A stretch of DNA of 28,082 nt from Purshia tridentata (Eukaryota; Streptophyta; Magnoliopsida; Rosales; Rosaceae), in the NCBI GenBank assembly GCA_003254885.1, contig QANT01005720.1, forward strand, positions 1-28,082, written 5' to 3'. The position numbers were made by a program, and so were the translations under genes. Under the pieces are notes generated by a model that was not told the origin of the DNA, made no database searches, and worked only from the letters and a program-made list of their open reading frames with translations. Shown here one piece after another: positions 1 through 9,366 of this stretch. Each line of letters begins with the position of its first letter. Within the stretch, counting starts at the first letter, position 1.

Positions 1-172
1 TGACTTGGGTAGTTACACAAATAAAATTAAAAAAATTCTATGAATTGGCAAAAAAAAAAAAAATTCTATTAAACTCTACAAAAGTCTTTTATTTAACTTT
101 GCAAAACTCTATATAAAATTGGGTGATTTTTTTCAAAGCCCATTTTTAAAAAGTTACTGTTCATCCGGCCCA

Positions 173-199
173 GGCGCTACAGTAAATTACTGTAGCGCC
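173..199. repeat. Perfect 13-bp inverted repeat (hairpin)
   Basis: The arms ggcgctacagtaa and ttactgtagcgcc are perfect reverse complements around a single central base. The ctacagtaa/ttactgtag core recurs in the next hairpin, so these are members of one palindromic repeat family. No function can be read from it. Confidence 0.85.
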
Positions 200-223
200 C
201 CACTTTTTTAAAAAAATACGTTG

Positions 224-246
224 CTACAGTAATGGCGTTACTGTAG
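224..246. repeat. Inverted repeat, 9-bp arms
   Basis: The arms ctacagtaa and ttactgtag flank a 5-base loop (tggcg). It shares its arm sequence with the hairpin about 25 bases upstream. Confidence 0.75.
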
Positions 247-279
247 AAGTGTTATTGTAACGCTATAGTACCTTTGAAA

Positions 280-304
280 ATTGTTACTGTCTAACAGTAA
301 CAAT
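280..304. repeat. Inverted repeat, 11-bp arms, related to the following array
   Basis: The arms attgttactgt and acagtaacaat are perfect complements around a 3-base loop. The same arm sequence is the core of the tandem array that starts about 130 bases further on, so this hairpin may be a single-copy relative or progenitor of that array. Confidence 0.8.
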
Positions 305-434
305 TCTTACTTTGTAAAAAAACTTTAAAATAGGACAATTTATACAAAACTTACATTTTTATTGTGTATAAACACATCCAAAATAGCATAAAAGCTCTTT
401 TATTTTATTATTATTATTTTTCTATATCTGAAGA

Positions 435-690
435 ATTGTTATTGTCAGACAGTAACAATCACCTTATTGTTACTGTCCCACTTTATTGTTACTGTCAGCC
501 AGTAACAATCACCTTATTGTTACTGGCCGACAACAACAATCACCTTATTATTGCTGCCGAACAGTAACAATACCTTATTATTGTTACTACCGAACAGTAA
601 CCATCACCTTATTGTTACTGCCGAACAATAACAATCACCTTATTGTTACTGCCGAACATAATTTGTTACTTTCGTATAGTTACAATCACC
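435..690. repeat. Tandem array of ~31-bp palindromic units
   Basis: The unit is roughly caccttattgttactgccg followed by aacagtaacaat. The palindrome ttgttactg...cagtaacaa alternates with a caccttatt-type spacer. The 'acctta' anchor (acctga in the last unit) starts at about 461, 511, 542, 572, 606, 637 and 688, giving spacings of 50, 31, 30, 34, 31 and 51 bases; the long ones contain extra half-units. Stop-free frames across it (364-746) are consequences of the repeat, not genes. It has no protospacer-like unique spacers, so it is not a CRISPR array. Confidence 0.8.
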
Positions 691-699
691 TGAATATTA

Positions 700-1762
700 G
701 GATACAATTTACACAACCTAAAAGAAGCAGCTCTCATATTTCATAATATGAATGATCTAATTATTGCATGCCAATATAATTGTTCTAGACTAGTCCTGAG
801 TTTACAAATACAGTAACTTCCTAATGAGTTTCCGCATCACTTGAACCAAGGTGAGCATCCAGATTGAATTCCTCAGCTACATGCATCCTCCATCTATTAG
901 AGAGACACATTTCAGGCCAATATAAACCAGTAAATAGAAACAAAAGTGAAAGCTCTTAAGATTGAGTACCTTTCACACGAAAATACTTGTTCAAGACTAA
1001 TCTTGAATATCAAAAGCATAGACAATGAAATATACCTTGAAAGAAATTATCTCATAAGGTTCAGCTGCATGACCTTAAAATTTACCGTGTTAACACTATG
1101 CATTTGGTTGTAACGTCACCAGTATATTGTAGCATGATTAACATCTCAGACCCAAAGTCACCAAAATTTATTTTTCCAAATTGAAGTAGAACTTCATGTA
1201 TAACTTCATGTATATTATTATCAACGATATTGTGGTGAATTTGAAATGAAGGCAAACATTAATGTGTAGCTGGCACATTAAAATTGGACTCATTAGTTGT
1301 GATTACATTTACAGCAGAGAGAAAGGAAGAGAGGGAGAGGGAGAGGGTGTGCTTCAATTTATCTAAGGACTAAGATGCTATTACAATGAACTTGGCTACT
1401 TAATAGATGAGACTATATCTAAATCCATTTATTGATATATTATACATAACTACATAAATTGATTTGTATAAAACAGAGAAATGGGAATACACACACACAC
1501 CTACTAACAAAACCAATTTAAGGGTCTCCGAAAGGCTACTTCCTAACCTCCTGTCTCTATCTGACCCACATGCACCACCATATGTGGTCTATAAATTCTA
1601 TCTTTATCTCTAACATCTAAATTAACCTTGTCCACTTGCTTTTCTGACGTGATAGACCTATTGCTCCGCATCCCCCCATTTGTTTACTATGAAGAGAAGA
1701 ATCAACCACAAATGAGAAATTCAAATTCTAGGAAAATATGTATAAAAAAATGAAACACATAC
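700..1762. other. No identifiable gene; low-complexity tracts and one exon-like stretch
   Basis: I see no gene that I can name here. The stretch contains a purine-rich run near 1315-1348 and a short (AC)n microsatellite near 1489-1500. On the minus strand, 821-925 is an open, exon-like frame ending in TAG, with a pyrimidine-rich possible 3' splice site inside it; it is treated as a finding because I cannot match it to a family. Confidence 0.4.
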
Positions 1763-1840
1763 CTGGAAGAGAAGAGACCTATGCTTTGTCTCCCCATCAA
1801 ACTGCTTCGTTACTCGATACCCAGGCCTACCAATTTTGAT
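1763..1840 (-). pseudogene. Orphan exon of splicing factor SF3A2 (SAP62-like)
   Basis: On the minus strand these 78 bases translate to 26 residues containing IGRPGYRVTKQFD and ending RSLLFQ. That matches, from memory of the family, the conserved segment of splicing factor 3A subunit 2, a U2 snRNP component needed for prespliceosome assembly. In intact proteins this segment follows an N-terminal zinc-finger region and leads into a conserved 'EYPEI' stretch. Here the frame ends in CAG followed by a good donor (GTATGT), and no EYPEI-coding sequence appears in the next several hundred bases. At the other end the expected acceptor AG reads as AA (gcaatc). No zinc-finger exon is seen upstream. The donor argues against a processed retrocopy. 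It is therefore a genomic fragment, not a working gene. Confidence 0.7.
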
Positions 1841-2520
1841 TGCAAGCACACATGGCAGAGATACACATGAGTTAAATCATGACCAAATTCATAGCCACAA
1901 CGCAGCCCCAAAAGTACAGAAACGAAGCATACCCAAATAAGCAAACATCATAAGATCAACGAAATCTCAAGCAAAAGACCGATCCATTACCTTATGAATC
2001 GAAGAGAGTCAAAGGGAGACTGAAAGGGAGAGGGAGATGAATGAGTGAGAGGTGCGATGGTATCATATAATTAGATATGTGAGTGAGACAGAGAAAAAGA
2101 GAATAGACGGGTGAGAAAGAGACGGAGAACGAGGGAGACGGAAAAAAGGACCGAATTGGTATTTATCTGCTAAAGAAATTATTCACAAAATTTTTAAGGC
2201 TTGAACATTAAATTTGAGATTTATTTGAATTGTCATTTGAAAATAAAATTCAAGGCTAAATACATAATATTCAATCATTCTTAAGTAAAACTCACGAGTT
2301 TAATTAGTTTCAATTTGAGAAAACTTTTAATTACTTCAATTAAGTCCAGCACTATAACCCACAAAATAAAAAAATTCCAGGGCTCTATATTTCAATCAAA
2401 GTTCCAACTCTATATTTATACGAGAAATATATGAAAAATAAAATTATGTTTACTAATTTGATATCCTAAATGAAATTCCCCCAACCCAATTAGTCAAAAG
2501 GGTAAATTTTGTAGGATTAA
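1841..2520. other. No gene; CT-rich leader-like tract upstream of the orphan exon
   Basis: On the minus strand, about 2150 down to 1990 is strongly pyrimidine-rich (ctctctttctc-type runs) and ends cataag|gtaatgg, which looks like a 5' UTR exon and donor. It could be the leader belonging to the SF3A2 fragment, but this is inference. From 2160 to 2520 the DNA is AT-rich with nothing recognisable. Confidence 0.35.
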
Positions 2521-2529
2521 GGGGTCTAT

Positions 2530-2935
2530 CAGAATTTTGGGGCGACGGACATGTTTGTCACCCAAAAAGCTTTGGGAGATGAAAGTTGTATTTGTCGCCC
2601 CAATTAAATGAGATTTTTTTAAAAACTTTGAAATTTGGGCGACCGACATCAGAATAGTGTTGTCGCCCCATATCCTCTGGAGCGGCGAGCTATTCGGTTC
2701 GTCGCCCAAAACTGTTTGGCCGCCGGAATTATGTGTCGCCCAAAATCCAATTTTCCGTCGCTCTATGTCTCTTTGGGCGACGAGTTTCTTATTTCGTCGC
2801 CCAAAACATTGGGCGGCCAAGTTGCCGCGACGAAATGGGACGACAGACTTTTCCGTCGCCCGAGTATTTGGGCGACGAACATACGTCTGGGGCGACAAAC
2901 GTTTTCCGTCGCCCAAAGGCTTTCTTCTTGTAGTG
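2530..2935 (-). mobile_element. CACTA (En/Spm-type) transposon terminal region, partial
   Basis: Read on the minus strand from 2935, the sequence begins cactacaagaagaaagcc, the characteristic terminus of plant CACTA elements. It is followed by many copies, in both orientations, of a gggcgac motif (for example near 2541, 2595, 2637, 2662, 2701, 2736, 2774, 2796, 2856, 2871, 2891 and 2908). Such clustered subterminal repeats are known to be transposase-binding sites in this superfamily. No transposase coding sequence and no opposite CACTA end with matching subterminal repeats is seen, so this is a truncated or fragmentary copy. Overlapping stop-free frames here (2494-3036) are repeat artefacts. 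Confidence 0.75.
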
Positions 2936-3020
2936 CCATCATATNTAGCCACAAATTAACTATAGTAGAACGAGAATGCATGATCTGTATTCTGTACCCA
3001 CCATACAGAAATTCTAATTC

Positions 3021-3026
3021 TTTATT
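3021..3026 (-). promoter_or_regulatory. Possible poly(A) signal of the terpene synthase locus
   Basis: AATAAA occurs on the minus strand about 170 bases past the TAA stop. The position suits a plant 3' UTR, but the hexamer is common in AT-rich DNA. Confidence 0.3.
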
Positions 3027-3545
3027 GATAGAATGAAAAGAAGACTGAAAATCCCAAATATTACTTCATAGAGACATATATGGTTTCAACTGCAAGCACC
3101 CACGTACTGTCCTTGAAACAGTTTTAAAGGACATACTATAGGACTTGGCTGGGAGACCTTATTTTATATGAAATACGACAAGTTGAAATTTTAGGGTTAT
3201 ATAGGCACAGATTGGACAAGTACAGAAGCTATAGAATCCATGAGCACATTTATGTTAGTAGTGTAGCCATCTCCATGCTTGTATACAACATCAGAGGCAC
3301 GCGCAAGATTGAGAATTCGTATTAGAAGGGGCATGGGGACAGCAGTAGGGTGGAGGCACGCTTCGTTTATGTCCTTCCAGGCATTATTCACTTGTTTACG
3401 AAGTTCAATTATTGCTTCTTCTTCTGAGACAACATATTGTTTCATGTAGCAGTCCACAACTGAGGCAACATGTCCCCTCTCTTTCTCCATCTACATATAT
3501 GAACGTATGTACATCATAAATTAATGTCATATATGTGTATACTAT

Positions 3546-3572
3546 ATACATGCATGCATGCATGCATGCACT
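3546..3572. repeat. (TGCA)n microsatellite in terpene synthase intron 6
   Basis: About six tandem tgca units lie in the 112-base intron between exons 6 and 7. The unit is self-complementary. It does not touch the splice sites. Confidence 0.8.
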
Positions 3573-4613
3573 TGTTATTATTATAAGTACGTAGGTACGT
3601 ACCTTGCGGGACACTATGTCATTCTCGAGTCTGGCAATTGTTGCTGCAGCCTTTATAGCCTGGGGGTAACTTAACAACCATTCAAAGGAGTCTTTTGTAA
3701 CAACATCTCCCATTCCAACAAAGGATATGGTTGTTAGCAGTTCGTAGCCAGAGGTCTTAAGCGATATGGGCATATATTCATCTAGTGTTGGTATGTGTTT
3801 CTTGTGGAACCATTTTGCATCTTGGAAGTTACCTCTAACTTGTTCTTTCATCTATTTGAGACATGCACCAAGCCAAATTAATAATTTGATCAGTAATTAA
3901 TTTTAGGATGAGAAATTAAGAATGGTGGTAGATTCTGAATTTGGGGCTTACTGCTTCTATGGCATAATGGATGCGATATAATTTTCCTTCATTGGAAAGC
4001 TTTTCTTCCACTTCACTATATACTTCCAACAATGCCTGATAACATACTTTCATATACTCGGGCAATTGATCCATGGCAGAGATGTCCCACCTAGATGATG
4101 ATCGATCATCAAAATTAATATATATATAATCTCAAATTACTGAGTCAATAAACATATTAATTAATCCTAGCTAGCTATATATTATAGAATGTAAGAGGCC
4201 AATTAAGTGTACGTTCAAACCTCTCCACAGCATCAGTAAAGAGCTCTAGATCCTTAGGTGTGCCATAAACATCATAAATGTCATCAATAATGGATGCCAT
4301 GGCAGTAACTTTGCATAATGTAATTCTACCGAAGGAATATTCGGGCTGAAAGTAGACTGCCAAAGGCCAACAGAAGTAGAGCTCAACCACTCTGTCTCTT
4401 GCAAAAGGTAGCTTGTTTCCAACGTCCAAGTCATTCCACCACCTGATCAATTGCATAATTATTTAATTAGTACATAGAATTAGGATTAATTTGCTTCAAT
4501 TTTCAGTAGCATGTACGTTATGTAAGAACTGGATCGGAGATGTAACAAATTTGAGTGTGAAATGGTTTAATAAGTCACCTTGTAATAATAATTAGTTCCT
4601 TTTTATGGAGTTG

Positions 4614-4616
4614 CTA
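4614..4616 (-). other. In-frame TAG stop in terpene synthase exon 3
   Basis: The frame reads ...LDFNLL-stop-QLHKKEL. Homologues continue through this position, so a single C-to-T change (CAG to TAG) is the simplest explanation. It lies 35 bases before the exon 3 donor. Confidence 0.85.
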
Positions 4617-4901
4617 GAGTAGGTTGAAATCTAACTTTGCAAATGTTAGGAGAGTTTCGTCATGTGAATTGCGCTCCTGGTAGAGAGACAAGTAGTACCT
4701 TGCTTCAACCCTTGGCAAGCCTTTTCGAAATGACTGATATAGAGCATGGTTCACTTGTTTCGAAAGTGGGGGGCTTAAACGGTTTGCGGCAGACTCAAGA
4801 TGAGTGGTGGTGAAGGTTAGTGCCTCTTCTAGTATATCCTCTCTGTGCATCATAAAATGTGTTGCTTCATACAAGCTTAACAATCCAACTACATCATTTA
4901 T

Positions 4902-4904
4902 AAA
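4902..4904 (-). other. +1 frameshift in terpene synthase exon 3
   Basis: In the frame set by exon 2 and the exon 3 acceptor, the coding sequence runs to ...KFKESL and then hits TGA within three codons. The frame one base over continues as INDVVGLLSLYEATHF, the expected TPS sequence. Exon 3 is 374 bases long, whereas its phases (1 in, 2 out) need a length of 3n+1. One surplus A/T in the short run accounts for this. Confidence 0.85.
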
Positions 4905-5502
4905 GTGATTCCTTAAATTTTTCATCATTGTCCTTGAACTTGTTGAATATGTCTACAAGAACCGCCAATGCATTACATCATGATGAGCAAAATTACTATA
5001 CTGAAAGAAAGCAGTTATCAATTAAAGATATTAGGGCTTTCGAGGAGAGGAGCACTAGCTTACCGCATGGAATGTTATAACCTTGTTGTCTAAGCAATCG
5101 AAAACGAAGAGCGATAGTGTAAAGGTCACCATCATCACAGTCATAATAATTCTTGTGAATTTGCTGCAAGATTTCATCTATCTCATTTTGAAAATGATAA
5201 GACACCCCTAAACGCTGAATGTCATCAATCAAGTCCAACTTTTGTGAACCATTTTGAACTGGAGCCATTATCTTCCTCTTCACTTCTCTCTTCAGTTCTT
5301 GGACTCGTTGCTCCATTTTAGTATTTGTTTCCTGTTTAGACAAATTGGAAAAAAGATAATAAAATTAGTAAAAAATGACCAAATTTGCTCCCCTAGTGGG
5401 CCGGCGTAATATTATGAATGACTAATTAACTTTAAGGAATTAATTAGTATGCCTTACCATAGAAGCAATTGACAGAAAATGATCAGCCCAAAGGCTGGTA
5501 GG

Positions 5503-6075
5503 AAAATTAGCTGAAAGTCGATTAACATCAGGAGTAGTATCAAGACGAGACATTTTATTACAAGACTTGAGGTTTGAGCTTAATATATTGATATATATGC
5601 TGAAACTTGGGGCACTTGAAAGTTAGGCTAGCTGGAGTACGTGAGTGAGTCCAATAGCAATGCTTGCTATCTATTTATTGGAAAATATATAGCTACTGTT
5701 GAAAGCAACTTCTACCTAAGTTTGGTATTAGTGTGAGAAAAAACAAAAGTGATTTAATTATAAGCTACTGATCATTGAAAAACTTAACCAAAAGTACTCA
5801 AACCTAATAATTTACTTATAGCTCACCTTTAATTTAATTTTGTTGTAACATAAATTTATCCACAACTACAAATTTAATTTCAAGGTAATAACAACTCACC
5901 CACAACCACAAAATTAATTTCTAGGTAACATCAACCCACTCACAACCACAAATTTAGTTTCAATTTCAGTTTCACCCGCAATTTCGGCTGCACTCTCAGT
6001 TTCAGTTATGGAAAGCTCTCAGTTTCAGTTTTGAAAAACTCTCAGTTTCAGTTGCGAGTTTTCAATTTCGGTTTT
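5503..6075 (-). repeat. Tandem repeat copy 1: live exon 1 start, leader and promoter
   Basis: This is the gene-attached copy of a tandemly triplicated unit. In gene orientation it holds the upstream region, TATA motif, leader, ATG and first ~17 codons. It differs from copies 2 and 3 by codons 3-4 (CGT CTT rather than CCT CCT) and by lacking a 4-base 'agac' duplication in the leader. Its far end is rich in cagtttcagtt micro-repeats. Confidence 0.9.
5684..5692 (-). promoter_or_regulatory. Probable TATA box of the terpene synthase locus
   Basis: On the minus strand ctatatatttt lies about 135 bases upstream of the ATG at 5553, leaving room for a leader of about 100 bases. The same motif recurs at the equivalent place in both upstream repeat copies (about 6262-6270 and 6791-6800), so all three promoters are preserved. 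Confidence 0.5.
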
Positions 6076-6126
6076 AAAATTAGTTAAAAGTCGATTAACA
6101 TCAGGAGTAGTATCAGGAGGAGACAT
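6025..6126 (-). pseudogene. Truncated terpene synthase start, upstream copy 2
   Basis: An ATG frame of 33 codons begins MSPPDTTPDVNRL, matching the first exon of the adjacent terpene synthase, and loses homology at about codon 18 where the repeat unit ends. The remainder is translated repeat DNA. It keeps its own leader and TATA-like motif, so a short transcript is possible, but no enzyme could be made. Confidence 0.75.
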
Positions 6127-6606
6127 TTTATTACAAGACAGACTTGAGGTTTGAGCTTAATATATTGATATATATGTTGAAACTTGGGGCACTTGAAAGT
6201 TAGGCTAGCTGGAGTAGGTGAGTGAGTCCAATAGCAATGCTTGCTATCTATTTATTGGAAAATATATAGCTACTATTGAAAGCAACTTCTACCCTAGTTT
6301 GGTATTAGTGTGAGAAAAAACAAAAGTGATTTAATTATAAGTTACTGATCATTGAAAAACTTAACCAAAAGTACTCAAACCTAATAATTTACTTATAGCT
6401 CACCTTTAATTCAATTTTGTTGTAACATAAATTTATCCACAACTACAAATTTAATTTCAAGGTAATAACAACTCACCCACAACCACAAAATTAATTTATA
6501 GGTAACATCAACCCACTCACAACCACAAATTTAGTTTCAATTTCAGTTTAACCCGAAATTTCGGCTGCACTCTCAGTTTCAGTTGCGAGTTTTCAATTTC
6601 GGTTTT
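6076..6606 (-). repeat. Tandem repeat copy 2 of promoter and start region
   Basis: It aligns along its length with copy 1 but is about 42 bases shorter, because a segment between cagtttcagtt micro-repeats is missing. The offset between the two start codons is 573 bases (5553 to 6126). Confidence 0.9.
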
Positions 6607-6657
6607 AAAATTAGTTAAAAGTGGATTAACATCAGGAGTAGTATCAGGAGGAGACAT
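6517..6657 (-). pseudogene. Truncated terpene synthase start, upstream copy 3
   Basis: An ATG frame of 46 codons begins like copy 2 (MSPPDTTPDVN) with one changed residue (R to P at codon 12). Only the first ~18 codons are homologous to terpene synthase exon 1. The rest is repeat-derived sequence read by chance. Confidence 0.7.
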
Positions 6658-7175
6658 TTTATTACAAGACAGACTTGAGGTTTGAGCTTAATATATTTAT
6701 ATATATGCTGAAACTTGGGGCACTTGAAAGTTAGGCAAGCTGGAGTACGTGAGTGAGTCCAATAGCAATGCTTGCTATCTATTTATTTGAAAATATATAG
6801 CTACTGTTGAAAGCAACTTCTACCTTAGTTTGGTATTATTGTGAGAAAAAACAAAAGTGATTTAATTATAAGGTACTGATCATTGAAAAAGTTAACCAAA
6901 AGTACTCAAACCTAATAATTTACTTATAGCTCACCTTTAATTTAATTTTTATGTAACATAAATTTATCCACAACCACAAATTTAATTTCAAGGTAATAAC
7001 AACTCACCCACAACCACAAAATTAATTTCTAGGTAACATCAACCCACTCACAACCACAAATTTAGTTTCAATTTCATTTTCACCCGCAATTTCGGCTGCA
7101 CTCTCAGTTTCAGTTATGGAAAGCTCTCAGTTTTAGTTTTGAAAAACTCTCAGTTTCAGTTGCGAGTTTTCAATT
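6607..7175 (-). repeat. Tandem repeat copy 3 of promoter and start region
   Basis: It aligns with copies 1 and 2 and retains the segment lost in copy 2. It shares with copy 2 the CCT CCT codons and the 'agac' duplication, so copies 2 and 3 are closest relatives. The start codon offset from copy 2 is 531 bases. Homology fades in cagttt-rich sequence near 7175. Confidence 0.85.
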
Positions 7176-8520
7176 TCAGTTTCAGTTTCACCTGCAGTTT
7201 TAGTTTCAATTTCTTCACAGTTTTAGTTTAAGAATAATTTTATTTTAAAACAAAAGTTGTAATTTAACCCTTTTTTTTTGCATTTTATTTTTATTTTTTT
7301 GTTTCTTAAACTTGGCTGGCCCAGCTTAGCCGAGCTATATTTGGTTCTAGCTTCTCCTTTTTTTGGTTCAAATATATGGTTCTAGCTTAATTTGAGGATA
7401 AGGCTTCGAGGTTCAATATACTCCCACTTACATAAAGAATGATTAAATACATGCACAGAACACAAATATATTTTTGGTTCACGGAATTGTGAAGAAAAGA
7501 AAGCTTTAATTGTTCAGAAGAGGATATTGGTCATAGTCATGACATCAGAGCAATGCTAACCACATTAATTATGTCGTTGGGTTTCATGGAGAGTGGAGGG
7601 CAGGGGGAGGAAAATGGAAGAAACTATGAGAGAGAGAGAATGAATTGCCAGCTACTAATCAAAGAATTAATCAAGGGCACGCACATGGTTACCTTATGCT
7701 TAATAAACTAACCTAATTGTTACATTATATGAATAGGTGTATTACATATTAAAACCAATAAAACAGATGTAGCTTAGAGTAATTAATCCAAAAAACACTT
7801 GTGAAGTAAAACAATTGTGAAACAAAACAGTTGTGAAATAAAATTAGCTTATTGTTTAGTAAACTATGTTTTCAAAACTGCTGTACAATATAAAAGTGTT
7901 TGGTAAATTGTAATATAAAACTGTTATGGCTGTTTATAATTACTAAAATAGACATGATGCTGTATTTGTTTGGGAAAAAAATGGCATTTTACTAGTTTAA
8001 AATTTTTTATCCACAAACAAAATTATTCAATAAGTATGCATATTTTTTTTGTAGAAATATTTTAATTTTAATGGGGCAATTAAAATATCATAATTAATAA
8101 TATCAATATAAAATTAATTAACGTTATACATCTTTTTAATTTTTAAAAATAAATAAAAATTGTAGACATTAAACTAGCCATATTAAAAATACACGTCCAC
8201 CATCACCATATATATTATATTATAAGTTAGTAGAAAACAATAGTCATAAAAAGTGATGAGGATATTATTGGCAAGAAAAAATTTTAAAATTGCAGTGAGT
8301 GACCTAGAATTGTCACTCACTACAGTTTTTGGGTTTATTAATTACCTAACACCAAAACTGTTGTTAGTGTGTCATTCACAACAGCTTTAGGGTGTTTTAT
8401 GTACTACAATCCCAAATGGGCCCGAATGATGAGTACTAGCACTAGCAGCCACACTGAACAAAAAACTCAGGGAAAATTTTTCAAATAGGACACTTATTTT
8501 GGGGTCAATCTTAGTTTAGG
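7176..8520. other. No gene seen; AT-rich, possible non-autonomous transposon
   Basis: No coding region is supported. Around 7790-8400 there are phrases often seen in plant MITEs (aagtgtttggtaaat near 7890; related aacagttgtga/caacagtttt sequences at the two sides). I could not find clean terminal repeats or a target duplication, so no element is called. Confidence 0.35.
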
Positions 8521-9233
8521 TGACAAGACTGACCCCGAATTCCACCCCGGAACTCGGAGTGATCCTGCGGGAATCCAATATCAAAGAAAATCCTACCGAA
8601 AATTCGGCAAAATCTCCTCTGAAATTGGACTAACCCTGTTTATGGAACCTGTGAAAGCACTTCTAATGCCAGCACCTCTACCACAAACAAGGGGTCTCCG
8701 ACCCAAGGTTCAAAACCAACTAATTAAGTATTCAATAGGTTATCAGAGCTATGCTACAAGATTAACTATGGAAATAAAATTTACAAGGATAACTAAGCGC
8801 CTACAAGTTACAAAATTTTAACTAGTTGCCTCGACGTCTTTGGCTCGATCGTTCCACCGCTACAACCTGGGGGGAAATTTAAAACAACAATAAAAGGAAA
8901 ACTGGTGAGATTACTCAGTGAGTGGACAAAGATAATAAGTGTTTAACTTAATTTATAAGAATCCATTTATCATAGCAAACTACAAAAATAACTTGGCACT
9001 AAGACCTCACGTCTCTCTTTAAAATCCCCCAGTTTTAAAGCATTTCATAAAATCCCCTGGTGACTATAAATAAATCAGTATCTTAAAATCTACTTTGAGA
9101 TTTTCGGGAAAATCATTAAAATTAGCCAAGCTGACCAATATCAAAACGGAACCGAAAGTTTATAACCTTTGAAAACTTTCTTATGAAACTGATATAATAA
9201 TAAAAACTCTCACCCAAACAATTACTTAACGAA

Positions 9234-9366
9234 CCTGCCATACATGCGCAGGGCCCACGACCTGCCATACGCATGCAGGGCCAATATCCTACCGTACATG
9301 TGCAGAGCCATAGTCTGTCATACACATGCAGGGCCAATAAATCTGCCATACGTGCACGCAGGGTCA
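9234..9366. repeat. 27-bp minisatellite inside family-B LTR, 5 units
   Basis: The units follow the pattern cctgccRtacRYRYgcagggcc plus a short spacer, about 27 bases each. The same array occurs in the second family-B structure (15941-16074) and in the long family-A LTR (18482-18668), so it belongs to the LTR lineage. Confidence 0.85.

Larger units (their letters stand above)
3197..5553 (-). pseudogene. Sesquiterpene synthase-like gene (TPS-a type), 7 exons, two disabling lesions
   Basis: Enzymes of this family ionise a prenyl diphosphate, usually farnesyl diphosphate, and cyclise it in the cytosol. Minus-strand exons are 5553-5458, 5331-5064, 4952-4579, 4442-4221, 4090-3952, 3851-3603 and 3490-3197; all six introns are GT-AG and 100-136 bases long, the canonical TPS layout. 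Ignoring one extra base, the product is 546 residues, normal for TPS-a. There is no transit peptide; RLSANF lies near residue 13, RDR at 261-263, DDIYD (metal-binding DDxxD) at 299-303 and NDIVSRKME (NSE/DTE) at 443-451, all intact. Exon 3 is broken twice: an extra base near 4902-4904 shifts the frame after residue 138, and TAG replaces an expected Gln-type codon at 234. Predicted translation stops at about 140 residues. I call it a pseudogene; base errors remain possible. The exact product cannot be predicted. Confidence 0.9.

Noticed and set aside
435..690. Regularly spaced palindromes resembling a CRISPR array
   Set aside because: The spacers are also repeated, the units are diverged, and the context is a plant genome.
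364..746. Two plus-strand frames of 67 and 86 codons with repeating peptides
   Set aside because: They translate the 31-bp palindromic array in two frames; the repetition is at DNA level.
2347..2935. cactataac at 2350 as the missing left end of the CACTA element
   Set aside because: It lacks the acaagaa continuation and subterminal repeats, and the 3-bp flanks (cag and cca) do not match.
2494..3036. Overlapping open frames of 66-152 codons on both strands
   Set aside because: They arise from the gggcgac-repeat field of the CACTA terminus, are open in several frames on both strands, and one crosses the unresolved base.
4953..5063. Alternative splicing of terpene synthase intron 2 to repair the exon 3 frameshift
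   Set aside because: The canonical donor and acceptor give the expected TPS sequence on both sides, and no neighbouring GT or AG restores frame without losing conserved residues.
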